Below are positions 46,067 to 58,550 of a stretch of 64,000 bases of DNA, one piece after another; position 1 is the stretch's first letter; each line of letters opens with the position of its first letter. Origin of the DNA: Caprella mutica. Its lineage: Eukaryota; Arthropoda; Malacostraca; Amphipoda; Caprellidae. Below the pieces are notes generated by a model, which saw only the letters and a program-made list of their open reading frames with translations, searched no databases and was not told where the DNA came from. The DNA is taken from positions 27,079 to 91,078 of the forward strand of contig CANNZV010002605.1 of NCBI GenBank assembly GCA_947561585.1, given 5' to 3'. A program made the position numbers and the translations under genes.

Positions 46067-49000
46067 TGTTCCTAAAGTAAGAGAAAAAGAACTAACTTTA
46101 TTATCCTAAATAATTTTTTTTCCTCTTCTGTAAAGATTTTATCCTTCTTGTTTTTAATGGAAAAATATTGTCTTTTTAAACAAAAAAAAAAAAAAATTCG
46201 TGAACATACATTTTATTATTGGCTTTAATTTATTGCCTTTTAATCAAATTGTAAGATTGGAGACGGAATTTGGAAAGAGTTTTTTGCTGTCATGTTAAAT
46301 TTCTTCTGCTTTTGGTTAAGTTTTTAACATTTAATTCTAATGTATAAGAACTGCCAACCGGTGAAGGAGATGGATTGAGCTTCGAACTGTTGTAATTTAG
46401 ACTACAGGGGCTTAGGAAGAAAAACCGATATATAATATATCAAAGAGTCGAGAAATTCTTTAAAATTGAGTCATGCTTAATTGTTATGTTACGAAGTTAA
46501 TTTTATCATGAAACGATGACCCGGGATAAAGGTGGATTAGATATGATTGGAGTAAAAATTAAAGAAGGAGCCTAAATCGGAAAAAGTTGATAGATGTTCT
46601 CTGAATTTTTTTTTAATTCTGCCTACATTCAAATTTATAGAAAAATAAAATTATTACAAATACAGATTGAGGAATATTCAAAAGAAATAGCCTTTATTAC
46701 TAAACTTGTTTTTCAGTGGTGTAAATCGCGTGCAAATCCTCGCAAGACTTTCTGTTCCACAACAAGGAAACTCAGTTGAAATCGCACTCGTAATGCAGAA
46801 TGAAATTATTATATGAAGATATCCAAGTCGCATTATTACACTCTAGTACACCTGAATCACTGCGAATTTTTCTATCTATCTTTTGGTTGGAAAAAATATT
46901 TAACGATCTTCATTTTGGTGTGAAGAATAGCTATAAAAAATATTTGAAATTTCATCCAATATAACCATTCTTTGGAACTGTTCACTCATCTTAAATATGA
47001 ACAGAGGTAGCTGGAATTAAGGAAATTATTCAGAATCTGAGCGTCAAGTTTATAATTTTTATTATAATGAGCCTAACAAACATTGCGGGGTATAGGTAAA
47101 AAGTTGAGCTGAAATTTTTACTGTTGGGGTGAAGAAAATAACGATTACTTTGACAACATTGTAGTCAAAATAATGTAGCAGATTTCTCGAGAAGACTTCA
47201 ATTCCACATTTCAAAATATCATTGAACAATACGGTTAAAATTTTATATGAGTAAGTTTTGGATTTTCAAGAGATTATTGCTAACCGTGAGATATTAGGTT
47301 AGTAGTTTCTTTCAATAGTGTAAATTGGCTCTAAGAATTCTCTAAGAAGAATTGAACTTGTCTACTAGTGTAATTTAATTATTTATAGAGATTGTATTCT
47401 GGATATCCATTAAATACTTTTGAATATAATTATATTTTCATTAATGAAAGTTTACGAGGAATCAGAAACATAGCAAAAATATTATTTATTACCGTTAGAC
47501 TCGATATGTACACGTAAAGCTCCTAGAACGCACAGTACATGTAACGTAAAAGCATTCATTGCAACGATTGGCGTTCATTGTAACGATACATTATTTAGTT
47601 TAGTTGGGGATTTAAACTTTGTAAATTTTCTTTAACAGCATTTCAAAGAAACGCTAATGAAGGTAAACAATCTCAGATTATTATTAAAAGAAAATCTTTT
47701 AATATTAATATAACTTATATAAATGTACAAAACTGTTATAAAATATAGAATAGTTGCACCTCTTTTTATTTTCTATAGAACTTTTCTAATCAAAGAAAAT
47801 TTATAGGGGAAGGGTAACTAACAACAGAGCAACTAACAATTCTAGTGGCTCTATTTACGGCCATTCTTTCAGATTTTTGTAGATACCCTTATATTCAATA
47901 TTGTGAGTTTTCTGATTGCTGGATTGATTTTAAATTAATATTAAGTTAACTGATGACTGTGGGATCAGAGCTTTAAGTTTCAAACCGTGGCCCCCAGACC
48001 TTCATTTATATTCTACATAGCTCCATCATATTCTTAGCCAGCTCAGCAATTCTGGTTTAATGTCAGCTGCTTTTGAACCGAAATTCATCAAAAGGAATTA
48101 CCAAAGGATAATTAAAAAGCCATGTAATATTTTTAAACCTATTTATACGAGAACAGATTTACAATATTGTTGCAAAGGTATTGTTTTTATTTCTAATGAC
48201 AAAATAGATCCGCACCGACACAAAATATCTTCAGTGAGTGGAAGGTCCATTGATTCTGAAAAGGTTCATCACTAGAATTATACACGGATATCTAGAGAGT
48301 TAATCTAAAGGCTCAAATAAGGTGAAAATGTCTTAATCTACACTAGCGACATTTCGCTTCAGTATATCGGTACAAAATGCCATTATATCAGGAAATACAA
48401 CATGACTAGAGGAGTCCAGTAACATACCTACCAAATTTCAGGGAATATTTAAAAAGAGTTAAATGCATCATCAAACGACAGCAGTTTAGATTATTTGAAA
48501 AAAAAAGAACATCTTCTGTAGTTTCAAATTCACAACTAAAATAAAAAACTTCAGATTAGAGAGAAATATTTCACAACCAAAAAAGATTAATATATATATA
48601 TATATATTTATTTTTACAAATTCTTTTATTTAAATACAGAAATAATCCATAGTATATTATTATTGCATTTTAAACAAGTGCAACTTCTCATTCACTATCA
48701 TATATAGCTATATATATTTCCATATTCTTTTAAATACCATGGGCCACCCCTTCTTACTTTTAAGTCAACTAATGCATTCCAACAAAAGGGATTTTCTTTG
48801 GGATTTTTTCTCCACACTCTTCAAATCCAGCAATTGCCAAAAAATCGATATGAAACAGGGTTTGAATTACCAGAAAAAAAGAGCATTCAAACACCGAGAG
48901 AGTTTTCTATGGTCGTCTCCAGGATCTAATTCTAAACTGTAATATTCTAACAGGATCCTACATCGAGTAAATATTTTTCTATATATGTATTTATATATAT

Positions 49001-51576
49001 ATATATTTTAGTTAAATAAATCAACAATAAATCTATGGAGCAAAAACAACTGTCAAACGGCCTTACATCTAATAACACACACACACTCTCGTCTGAAAAA
49101 GAAGAGCTATATATGGAATGTTTGGATAAGGAACTAAAGTGACTGGAAGATACGCTAAGAATCTCTCAACCGGAAGATACAAGAGAACCTGTAACCAATT
49201 GGGTGTTAAAGAATCAAATTTAGTGTATCAATAGGAGGCAGACGATTGCAAAATGATTTAGTTTGTTTGACACAGTTTGATGACTTAGCAAAGAATTACG
49301 TTCAGAGCCGTGACGAAAGCTTAAGAAATTACGCTTAGATACCAAACATTGAATGTCACCGTACCAGCAGCAAAAGTTACTCAAATTAACATATCTAAAG
49401 GAAGGGGAAACCAGTTGGCGCTTAACTTCAAGTGTGCGCATAATTGCATAACTTCTCTAATAAATTATCGAAGAATACCTTACATTTCTAACATTTCTGT
49501 AAAAGCTAATCAAAATGAATCTATTTAAAATTTATCATGCTTCATTAGATTCAGTCGATAACAGGTGAAAGTGGAGATTCTACTCTCAGAAACGTGCGAT
49601 CGCGCATTTAGTTTTTGCATCTTTTATGTTATTATCAAAGAGGCCTTTTATCTGGTTAAACAATTATAATTTCGAATACTTATTTAAAGTGAAACTTATA
49701 ATGGATAATTCATTTCTATCTATTGTTGATTTAAAGATCTTTTTGTGAATACCAATACAGTAAAACTGTTTCACCACTAATCACCGACTGAATCAAAATC
49801 TGAAGAACAATTTCCCAGGAAGATTTTAGCTTGCCATTCTGTCACAGCAATAACTATTACCTAGGCAAAAAGGCTCGTATATATATAATATATTTAGTTA
49901 AATCTAACATATTAATATATAGTACATATCTTCTCTAGTTCATCTAAGTAACAAGATAGAAATATGGGGGAGGGGGGGTGAACATTGGAGGATAGCCACA
50001 CAGCATACATACACATTTTCTCAAAAATCATCCATCATGCACAGGAGTAGTTCGATGCCTGGTGTTAGGACACACAAAGAGGGTAGAAAGTACACTGATC
50101 AACAGTTAAGAGTTAGATTTTTGCTATCACAGTTGAAAGCAAAGGATGGACAGACAGCTTTTATCAGAAATGAGAGACAGTAGAGGTGTGAGGGCGAACA
50201 AGTACTCTTGACGGCAAATTATAATAACCTCTAAAACACATTCACTAGTTCTCAGTAACACCAAAAATACTATCTCTAGACTAGTTCATATTATCCAACA
50301 ACTAACTAGTCCTTAATCTAGATCCAAACCAGACAATTTCTACTATAATCTTGACAATTTTCAATTAACTAAATGATTGATAAGTAATTCGTCATATAGA
50401 TTTTGAAGTTGTTGTACTCAAAAGTTACAGAAATATATATTCATTGAAAAAAATCGATATAATGTAAATTGAATAATTTATTGGAGGTATAACGCCAGAC
50501 TCGGTACCAAAGACAATATCGCTGACAACGAAAGAAAAAGACAAGACAGGAAGTAGACCCAACGAACAAAGTCACTAGCAGAAAAGACGTCAAGTAAAAA
50601 ACTTGAATAAAAGATGAGAGAAATTCATTAGTGAATACATGCTTTAAATTGAATTTTTCCACATGATAGATATATAGGAAGCACTGGCAATAGTTAGAAA
50701 ATAAAAGTTAATACTTTGTCTGGATCAATACAGGCATTGATAGGTCTGCAAAATGAATTAATTGGATAACAGTGCAAAGTACTGAAATTAGGTATACTGA
50801 ATTAGAATAAAAAGAGAAAAATTGAATGATTTTCAATACTTTTAGCATTTAAGTAGAATCAAATAATCCATATTCAAAGAGGAATAACGGAATATCTTGC
50901 ATCAACGTCAGTATTTTGATGCTTATATTTTCTTGCAATTATGCTTCGTTAGCAGTTTGATTATGCAGACTTGAAACCGAAAAGAAGATTGTCTAGTGGT
51001 TAGCCATTGGTCAAATGGAAGGAAGAAAGGAGAAGTACGCTGCTGCCAAAGTGCTTTCGTTTATTCCAAAGTGGTAAACTTAACCGCGCAACAATCCACA
51101 AAAGGAGGTGTTCTGCTAGTTAAGTTTTGGCAAAGGGATGATAAAAATATAATCGAAAGCGCTTGGACAAACCTAACTCTCCCCCTTAATTATAGTGTAA
51201 ATTTCCTCATCAATTGGTATTAAGATTAAATAGATTACAATAAACTTTTTCTCCAAAGTTTTTGGTACAACTGAACCTTTACAAAATATCTCTCCATTAA
51301 TCTGTACAAACTTTTAACATCCTCTATTACTACATTTATACAAACATAAACACCTCAGTTTTAGCAATAATTCACAACATTTATCAACAAGTAAAAGAAA
51401 TGTCAAAATTGCACAGTAATTGCAATCACAAAACACAAATCACAAGAAATTGCATAAATTTTTACCAGCCAGAGTGTCAATAGCGCTGTACTTTATTAAA
51501 CAACAAAACAATATCTTTCTTCTTTTTAGATACATTGAGCTTTATTATCCTGATAAATAATTAATTTAAAAACGTC

Positions 51577-52190
51577 CTGACAAGTTCGAACACGCCAAAA
51601 CAAGTTCAAACACGCCAAAACAAGTTCAAACACGACCAGACAAGTTCAAACACGACCAGACAAGTTCAAACACGACCAGACAAGTTCAAACACGACCAGA
51701 CAAGTTCAAACACGACCAGACAAGTTCAAACACGACCAGACAAGTTCAAACACGACCAGACAAGTTCAAACACGACCAGACAAGTTCAAACACGTCCAGA
51801 CAAGTTCAAACACGTCCAGACAAGTTCAAACACGTCCAGACAAGTTCAAACACGTCCAGACAAATTCTAAGACTTCCAGACAAATTCTAAGACGTCCAGA
51901 CAAGTTCTAAGACGTCCAGACAAGTTAAAACACGTCCAGACAAGTTAAAACACGTCCAGACAAGTTCAAAAACGTCCAGACAAGTTCAAAAACGTAAGAC
52001 AAATTCAAACACGTCCAGACAAATTCAAACACGTCCAGACAACTTCAAACACGTGCTGACAAATCTAAACACGTCCTGACAAGACAAAACACGTATTGAC
52101 AAGTTTAAACACGCATTGATAAGTATAAATATGTCTTGACAAGTTCAAAAACGTCCTCACAAGTCTAAACACGTCCTGATAAGTTAAAAA
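51577..52190. repeat. Minisatellite, 20-bp unit, about 30 copies
   Basis: Unit CAAGTTCAAACACGACCAGA, with CACGTCC variants and a decaying right end. It lies behind the tomosyn stop, likely in its 3'UTR. Confidence 0.97.
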
Positions 52191-52609
52191 AGATATCAAT
52201 AAAAAGTTTGGTAACAAATTGTACAAAAACTGTCACAACACTATTGACACCCTGCACGAGCAGCTATATAAACATTAATAAAATACCTTCATATCTAAGA
52301 CAACTAACAATTTCATATATTTGTTCCCAACTATCTTATAAAAGTATCACTAAATTAATTATTGTTCATGTATTCAGACTTAAAAATGAAAAATAAATAC
52401 GAAATAATCCTAGTAACTGGAAAAACATTTAAAGATTCATTCATTACACTATTATGTGATAGAAAATGTGTTTACAAAATAACAAACTTGTACAGATACA
52501 CAAAAGAAATATATTCATAGAACCAGAAATTAAGTTGTATTTGATAAAGAAGTTACCTGAATATCTTTGATAAACAATAATAATAATACAAGCATAAAAA
52601 AATGTGTTA

Positions 52610-52700
52610 AATATAGGAAAGAACTTGTACTGCAATACAAGACACTATTGTACTGCAATACAAGACACCAATGTGCTGCAATACAAGACACCAATACAAA
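52610..52700. repeat. Short tandem repeat, 24-25-bp unit, 3 copies
   Basis: GTACTGCAATACAAGACAC units in the proximal tomosyn 3'UTR. Confidence 0.8.
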
Positions 52701-52852
52701 ACATGTATTGCCCATCACAAATGAAATGCTCCTACAATACTGATCGCAAAAGTTATGACCAAAGACTTTTTCCCATGTCTCCTCATGATCGTCTGAATGA
52801 AGTAAAATACCACCAAGCCAACCTTGGGCAAAGCCGTCACGCTTAAAACTCT

Positions 52853-53115
52853 CTATATCTGATACCACTTCTTGTCCTTGTATTTGTTCATGAGTTGTCT
52901 AGCAGCAGAGCCGAAAACCTCTGCATCATTCATCATCTTCTGTGTTTTATCAGTGAGTTCATTGAGCTTTTCGCCTCTTTCGATAGCGGCATTACGGGCC
53001 CGAGCGATATCGCTTGCGGCAGAGCCAGCCCGCACATTGGCCATGTCAATCTGAGACATTGGGCCCGGGATGTGTTTGGCCACTGAACTTGCAGGTTTAC
53101 CACTTGCCTCACCAA
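52853..53115 (-). CDS. Tomosyn: Tomosyn terminal exon: R-SNARE motif
   Basis: The acceptor is CCCATACAG on the - strand and the TAG stop is at 52855-52853. With one base from the previous exon it reads FGEASGKPASSVAKHIPGP, then a coiled coil of about 55 residues containing ARARNAAIERGEKLNELTD, whose Arg in IERGEKL is the expected zero-layer residue. It ends in LMNKYKDKKWYQI, the diagnostic C-terminus. Confidence 0.96.
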
Positions 53116-56100
53116 CTGTATGGGACAAAAATGAATTAGAAAAGACCAAGGGAGAGTATGTGTATGCATTAGGACAGTAATTACTAGGTGGCAGAACAAA
53201 AACCTCCGTGCAAAAAAGGAGCCCAAAAAATAATTAGGATAGGTTAGCGGTCCGAGTGGCTTCGATAGTGACAAAACGTACATTTTACTGGTTTTTGAGC
53301 GTTATTTTTCTTTGCACGGTGGGTATTTGTTCTGTAATCTAATAACTCACATAGTTCATCTCTGTCACACTGAGAGACGCCTCCGCCAAAGAGGCCTTTG
53401 AAGAAACTTTGTTTGGGTGGCTCTGGCATCTCGCATGGCAAGAACAGAATTCCTAGCAGCTCTTGTAGCTCTTTACTGTGAACCAATGGCAACTAAATTA
53501 GTAACGTGAGGAAAGCATAGAATGTCATTAACATCATATTTAACAAAGAAAGAATCTATTTTTCTTTATTTGCATAAAGACTGGAAAAATATGAAATCAA
53601 TACTGAAAAATGAACCATGAAGATCAGACTGGAAAAATGAACTATAAAGTCTAGACTGGAAATTGAGCTACGAAGTCGAGCCTATATGAATTGTGAAGTC
53701 TTGACTGGAATATGTACAATAAAATTTAGACTTGAAAATGAACTATGAAATCTAGACTTAAAAATGAACTATGAAATCTAGACAGAAAAATGAACATGAA
53801 GTCTAGCCGGGAAAATGAATTGTGAAGTCTAGACTGGAATCTGAACTATGAAATCTAGACTTGAAAATGAACTATGAAGTCTTGACTGATAAATGAATTA
53901 TAAAATCTAGCCTGGAATATGAACTAGCTTCTATTAAGTCCATGACTGACAAATGAACAAAGGAAACAACCATTTGCATACTTCTAATCTAAACCTTGCG
54001 AGACTTTGTTGCTAAGAATTTCTTTCAGATTGTTACAATTGCGTTAAGATTGAACTACTTCACCAATATTGCTAATTGTGCCCTAATTTTAGAACTTGTT
54101 GCCCAACTAATCCTACCAGAACACGGAAAATGTTGATCACAGTTTACATCAAACCAACTTACCTGGTCTCAGCAGACAAAGCGAATTTCTGTATCTCCGA
54201 GGGAGAGCAAAGATACATTCCGTGTCCGTGAGTGGAGAAACAGAAGGTTCTGGCGATTCTGAAAGATGTGTGACATCTATTAGTCGAGACACAGAGCGAC
54301 GTCAACGCGTTCATTCTTTCTCATAGTTATTCCATGGATCATTCCACTTCAGACATCTAATTCCTATCACGCATCACATCGCTAGTCTGTTGGTACACTT
54401 GGAAGTAACGCAATGTTCCAACGGTCTATCAAACAATTCACCTCATTGGCTATAGACATCAAAGGGGTGGTTGGAAGGGTAGGACATACGATTTGGTAGC
54501 GTTTATTTAGCGTACAGTGGCATGCATCGTTATTTGATATTTCAAGTAAAATTAAAGAGTGTGGTTTTACTAATATATTCCTTTTTTATATCTTCAGTAG
54601 CTACTTTTAAGTGTAAGGTGATTTCATTCAAAACGAGTGCGGCTAAAATGACCTTTAAGGTATTTATAGCCTACTTTTATTAAATTGTGACCTTTGTTAT
54701 TTTGACATGTTAACTCAATGAGTATAGTCTATTAAGTTGTATCTTCTGTTTTAAAATGACATTTATGATGAAGATGCTGTAGACAGTCTTTAACTTGTTC
54801 AAAGTATCATATCGGTTCATTTTGTCGTCACAAAATTTAATTATCATTCAAATATCCCCTTTTTTCAAATCATTGTACAATACGAGTGAAAGTTAGATAG
54901 ATGATTCACTTGAACATATTTTCCTCAATTTTTTTGTATTCTATTGAAAAGAGAATTAAAGTTGATGTTGTCAGTTTCAACACAAATTAGTACAAATATT
55001 AGATGCCACTGCATTCAAAAAGGGTAACACGAGGGACAGGGTAAATTAACAGAGGGTTGAACGTGTCCGTAGTTGTAGTTTGGATCTCAACGTAAAAATC
55101 TGCTAAGCGACAATGAAAACACACGGACAATAAGGGCTTATCACACACACAACAAAGGATTCCTCATTTCATGATGAGAATTTTATACGCAAACACCATA
55201 TTCGTGTTTGGTATTGATGCAATGTGGAACTAGGGTGGACACTAACGAACAAAATCAGTTATCGAACATCTCATGTTAAACATACTTAAGTCTTTTTTAG
55301 TTAGGAGGTGTTTGGTAACTGTGTTTGTTCGTCAAGTGGGGTGTTTACCCCTCGAGTTAGGGTAGTGGGATTTGTTTTGCAGACTGTGACTTGAACCTGA
55401 GAATAGACGGCACGTGGAGGTGGTGATGTTACCTGTCGTTAGAGGCAGTTTGGGTGGTCCTTATGATTGAGAGTCAGGCAAATATAACCAACTAGAGGTG
55501 CTGAACACGTTTCCTGCGAAGGGATCCACCGGTGGGTCCCAATGAATTTTCCTGTGCTGTGAAGGGACACACAACCTATCATGCCGACAGCCACAGAGGC
55601 ACTGCCGTGAATGCTATGTATGGCATCTTCCATTTTGTAATCGCAGGAAACGTGTTAACGGAGAAAGAAAGTGCGGTACACAGAGACCAAAAGTAGAGTC
55701 GGCTAAATTAGCATCAAGAAGACTTGAGTGTAGATAATGTCAGTTGAATCAACTGACAGAAATGCTACATTACGTGGTAAAGTAGATTGATCATGCGGAG
55801 AAATGATAGGTATTGACATGCTCTAGACAGGTGCGTGGAAAGTAACATGCAGTGACGTTTTTAGAGCAGTCAGCAGCGGCAACTTACTGGTTGGTATCTT
55901 CACAGACAAACATCTGCTGTCCCCAAATGGATAGCATGGGGTCAACAATACCTTGCTTCCTCGTCTGAAAACTAAAATGCAGAAGAGAACACGAGACTGT
56001 TAAAGAGCACCAAGAGGACACCACAGATAAAGAGTAGACATCTAGAGGGTAGATTTAATAGGTTAGCGTGAGTGGAACTAGTTAACTAGTGCTCTGGTCT

Positions 56101-58550
56101 GTTTAGAATGTTACTCCGTTTCTCCTAGATAGATACGACAGCCAATGGTCAGAATTGGTGAAGCTCTACAGTTTTAGTAACAAGGAGAGGTAGAAGAAAC
56201 GAAAGCTTGACACGAATCAGCAGACTTAGAGAAGTTAAGAAACAGGCAGGCTTACCTTTAGGTGAAAGAACATGTTAGAGGTTAGGTAGTCTAGTTAGTC
56301 TGCAACTAGTGCTGTACTAGACAACCAAGGGAATGATTGAACTAGACAACCAAGAACGGGTTGTGTTAGACAACCAAGGGATGATTGTACTACACAACCA
56401 AGAAGATGATTGTACTGGACAACCAAGAGAGGTTTTTTCCAGAAACCAGTATGGACTAGGCAGTTGAATAAGTTAGTAAGATTTATCTAACTAGTGATTT
56501 ATAAATAAACTGGTAATAAACTAGATACCTTTGTTTTTTATTGAAATCATTTGAATTAGTGGTTAGTTTACACTAGGTCAATCATTCAATCAGTCATTCA
56601 TACTAGGTAAATTAGTAGATAACTAGTTAGTTTATACTAGGTATATCATCAGTCATTTAACTAAGTAAATTAGTTTGTTATTTTACACTATGTAAATCAT
56701 ATCATAAGTTACTTATACTAGGTAAATTAGTTGTTAATTTATACTATGTAAATCGTAACATCAGTCATTTGCACTGGGTAAATTAATAGTTAATACACTA
56801 GGTCAGTCATTCATACTAGGTAAATTAGTCAGTGTTTTTATACTAGGTAGATAATTTAGTTATTAATTTCACAAGGAAAAAAAAAAGATAAATTCGAATC
56901 CTAGACCAATATAGAAATCAAGTTAATCAACCAAAACACAAAATAATAATCAATAACACTATGTACAATGTGACGTAGATATATGGGGAGTGGGGGGGTT
57001 ACCTGAGGTCCACCAGGGGGAGGAAGTCAACATACATCAGTTGGCGGAGGCTGGGTAGGTTAAATATCGAGATGTGACCGTTAGCTACGTAGCTTACTAG
57101 ACACACTGCGTCTGGAGGGGGAAAAATTAGAATACAAATTTAGCTGATATTTTAGTAGCTAGATAAAAAGAGAAAATTCTTATAGTAAAATACAAACCAT
57201 GAAGATTTCGTAACCTCGTCCATTTTAAGCGGAAAGTTAAATTTCTTTAGAAATGTGAGCAGTGCGATAATGAAATAAAAAGGTGAATTAAAATTATCGG
57301 ACGGTTGGCTCTACACATTTTAGTTCATATGTAAAAGAGTATAAAATAATCAATATAGTTTTTCCTGTGCAGCTTCTGGCAACTCGGACCAAACCCTATC
57401 TATGTCTACTTCGATATTCACAATCATCAATAGTAAACATTGAGTTACACGCAGCCCCCCCCCCCCCCCCGCATTATCACCAAAATCACGACTCAGGCTT
57501 ATTACAACTGGTAATAAGAGCGAGACATGACACAACATAAAATTGTAACTCCTTAAACATTCCATTTTCTAAGATTTTTGTTATGTACCACTTCTGAAGA
57601 CCATTCTATGCTAGCATATAAAACGCCGCGTTTTTTAACCGCTCAGTTTACGCCTCTGCAATTAACACGGTTAAATGAATGGAAAGCCGATTTGCCGTCT
57701 ATACAAGCGTTTCTAACGCTTCCCATTCATTTAACCGTGATTAATTGAAAAAGCGTAATCTGGGTGGTGAAAACGCGGCGTTTTTTATGCTAGCAGCTAT
57801 AGAATGAGCCTAATGTTTGAAAGTTGACACCTAGACGTTCATTATCTTATTTATAAGAGAGTACGTACCTCTCATTTGTATTATCTCAGCCTTGACCACG
57901 AAGGACACCTCCGTGATGATCTGTTTGTACACACAGTTCTGAGAGGGGAGAGCAACCACTCTGGCAACCTTCGGAGAAAAAAAATGAGGTTAAGTTCTTA
58001 ATTATCGGTCAGTTCAAAATTTTCGGACACTTAAGAAAAAACCTAAAATAATTATTATCTAACTTTCATTTTAATTATTATATATTTTTTTCTTACGTGT
58101 CCGAAAATGTTGAACTGACCGATAATTAAGAACTTACCCTATAAAACAATTTTTGTGCAGTGAAAAAGTAAACCATGAAAAAAGAGAGAGGTTATTAATA
58201 TTATAAACAGAATCAGTTAATATATAAATAAAGAACATCCAAGATCCAAAAAGCTTCAGGGACAAGCTACAGAAACACCAACAGATTCTGGATATAGCTA
58301 GCCCCTGTGGGTTGAAAATAAAAAGTACACGACTGAACCAAATAACAACAGTTTGTGGTCGAAATGGATCTTGTTCTGAAGTAAAAGGATAAGATTCCCT
58401 GTAGGCTCCATCTCATCACCTTTTCAGAGCAGAAGACTATGTACTGCTTATCCACCAGAGTACTCTCAGAACTACCGGAGTTGGTGGGTGATAGTTTGTT
58501 GGTAGATGTGGTCATGCTGCTGTTGTTGGACTGACTTTTGGTGGGGGTAC
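52853..58550 (-). CDS. Tomosyn: Tomosyn (STXBP5 family), last six coding exons
   Basis: Tomosyn binds syntaxin/SNAP-25 through a C-terminal R-SNARE motif and restrains vesicle priming. It has N-terminal WD40 propellers, which here lie outside the window. Exons in gene order on the - strand are 58550-58420, 57968-57869, 57111-57003, 54258-54163, 53475-53351 and 53115-52853. Phases match throughout, giving 273 residues. Recognisable blocks are VDKQYIVFCSEK, ALPSQNCVYKQIITEVSFVV, GHISIFNLPSLRQLMYVDFL, RTFCFSTHGHGMYLCSPSEI, CEMPEPPKQSFFKGLFGGG, then the R-SNARE and the C-terminal KYKDKKWYQ motif. An intact-looking retrotransposon lies in the intron just upstream. Confidence 0.93.
53351..53475 (-). 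CDS. Tomosyn: Tomosyn penultimate exon
   Basis: Encodes SKELQELLGILFLPCEMPEP, then PKQSFFKGLFGGGVSQCDRD and EL. Donor CTAT|GTGAGT, phase 1. I chose the acceptor TTCACAG at 53476 because only this start (one base, then frame) matches the phase 2 end of the previous exon. A nearer-consensus TTTAG at 53493 would add 17 nt and break the frame. Confidence 0.88.
53590..53950. repeat. Degenerate tandem repeat, about 25-bp unit
   Basis: Units such as GACTGGAAAATGAACTATGA plus AGTCTA, strongly diverged, in a tomosyn intron. Confidence 0.8.
54163..54258 (-). CDS. Tomosyn: Tomosyn exon: propeller end
   Basis: Acceptor ATCTTTCAG, donor GACCAG|GTAAGT, phase 2 at both ends. In the frame set by the previous exon it reads IARTFCFSTHGHGMYLCSPS and EIQKFALSAET, which is characteristic of tomosyn. 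A second frame is also open across the whole exon. Confidence 0.92.
54400..55880. other. Tomosyn intron without recognised features
   Basis: No known exon. A 64-codon open frame on the - strand at 55439-55633 ends at a weak donor but shows no tomosyn similarity that I recognise. Confidence 0.5.
55888..55964 (-). other. Candidate 77-nt cassette (poison) exon in tomosyn
   Basis: On the - strand, acceptor TTTTAGTTTTCAG and donor ACCA|GTAAGTT both fit consensus very well. If included it would be read in an open frame, but 77 nt is not a multiple of three. Inclusion shifts exon 54258-54163 into its other open frame and meets a stop early in the next exon, removing the R-SNARE. It is not needed for the standard transcript, because exons 57111-57003 and 54258-54163 already join in phase. 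Confidence 0.35.
56285..56870. repeat. Two degenerate tandem regions in a tomosyn intron
   Basis: 56320-56430 repeats a TAGACAACCAAGGG-type unit. 56560-56870 repeats ACTAGGTAAATTAGTTAG-type text with ATCATTCA inserts. Confidence 0.7.
57003..57111 (-). CDS. Tomosyn: Tomosyn exon: propeller strand block
   Basis: Acceptor CCCCCTCCAG, donor CTCAG|GTAACC, phase 1 in and phase 2 out. It encodes DAVCLVSYVANGHISIFNLP, then SLRQLMYVDFLPLVDLR. The GHISIFNLPSLR core is strongly conserved in tomosyns. Confidence 0.93.
57600..57803. repeat. Palindromic MITE with ATTCTATGCTAGCA ends
   Basis: CATTCTATGCTAGCATATAA and TTTTATGCTAGCAGCTATAG ends, then AAAACGCCGCG and TTAACCGCTCAGTTTACGC with complements. Inner arms are TTAAATGAATGG and its complement. 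Confidence 0.82.
57869..57968 (-). CDS. Tomosyn: Tomosyn exon: ALPSQNC block
   Basis: Acceptor TTTTTTCTCCGAAG, donor AGAG|GTACGT, phase 0 in and phase 1 out. It encodes VARVVALPSQNCVYKQIITE and VSFVVKAEIIQMR. A hairpin MITE starts 18 bases upstream of the acceptor. Confidence 0.92.
57987..58140. repeat. Hairpin MITE (AGGGTAAGTT family) beside a tomosyn acceptor
   Basis: AGGTTAAGTTCTTAATTATC and CGATAATTAAGAACTTACCC, with TTCGGACACTTAAGAAAAAA arms. The GTATCCATG core is lost. Confidence 0.9.
58420..58550 (-). CDS. Tomosyn: Tomosyn exon: Ser-rich linker and propeller start
   Basis: Acceptor GCTTTTCTCAG, donor AAAAG|GTGATG, phase 1 in and phase 0 out. It encodes a Ser/Thr/Asn-rich linker, then STLVDKQYIVFCSEK. 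This is the most upstream tomosyn exon I can see. The rest of the gene lies past the retrotransposon, outside the window. Confidence 0.88.

Larger units (their letters stand above)
44502..51575. other. Distal 3'UTRs and intergenic sequence between converging genes
   Basis: AT-rich, no coding exon recognised on either strand, no tandem array of note. It holds a 15-base A run near 46180, short TA-dinucleotide runs near 48590 and 48985, the hairpin at 45722 and scattered open frames under 80 codons that look random. Both transcripts probably end somewhere here. Confidence 0.6.

Noticed and set aside
53476..53492. Upstream acceptor TTTAG for the penultimate tomosyn exon
   Set aside because: It would add 17 nt and break the reading frame fixed by both neighbours.
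55439..55633. 64-codon - strand frame with a possible donor, as a tomosyn exon
   Set aside because: The neighbouring exons already join in phase, there is no acceptor of quality, and the translation does not resemble tomosyn.
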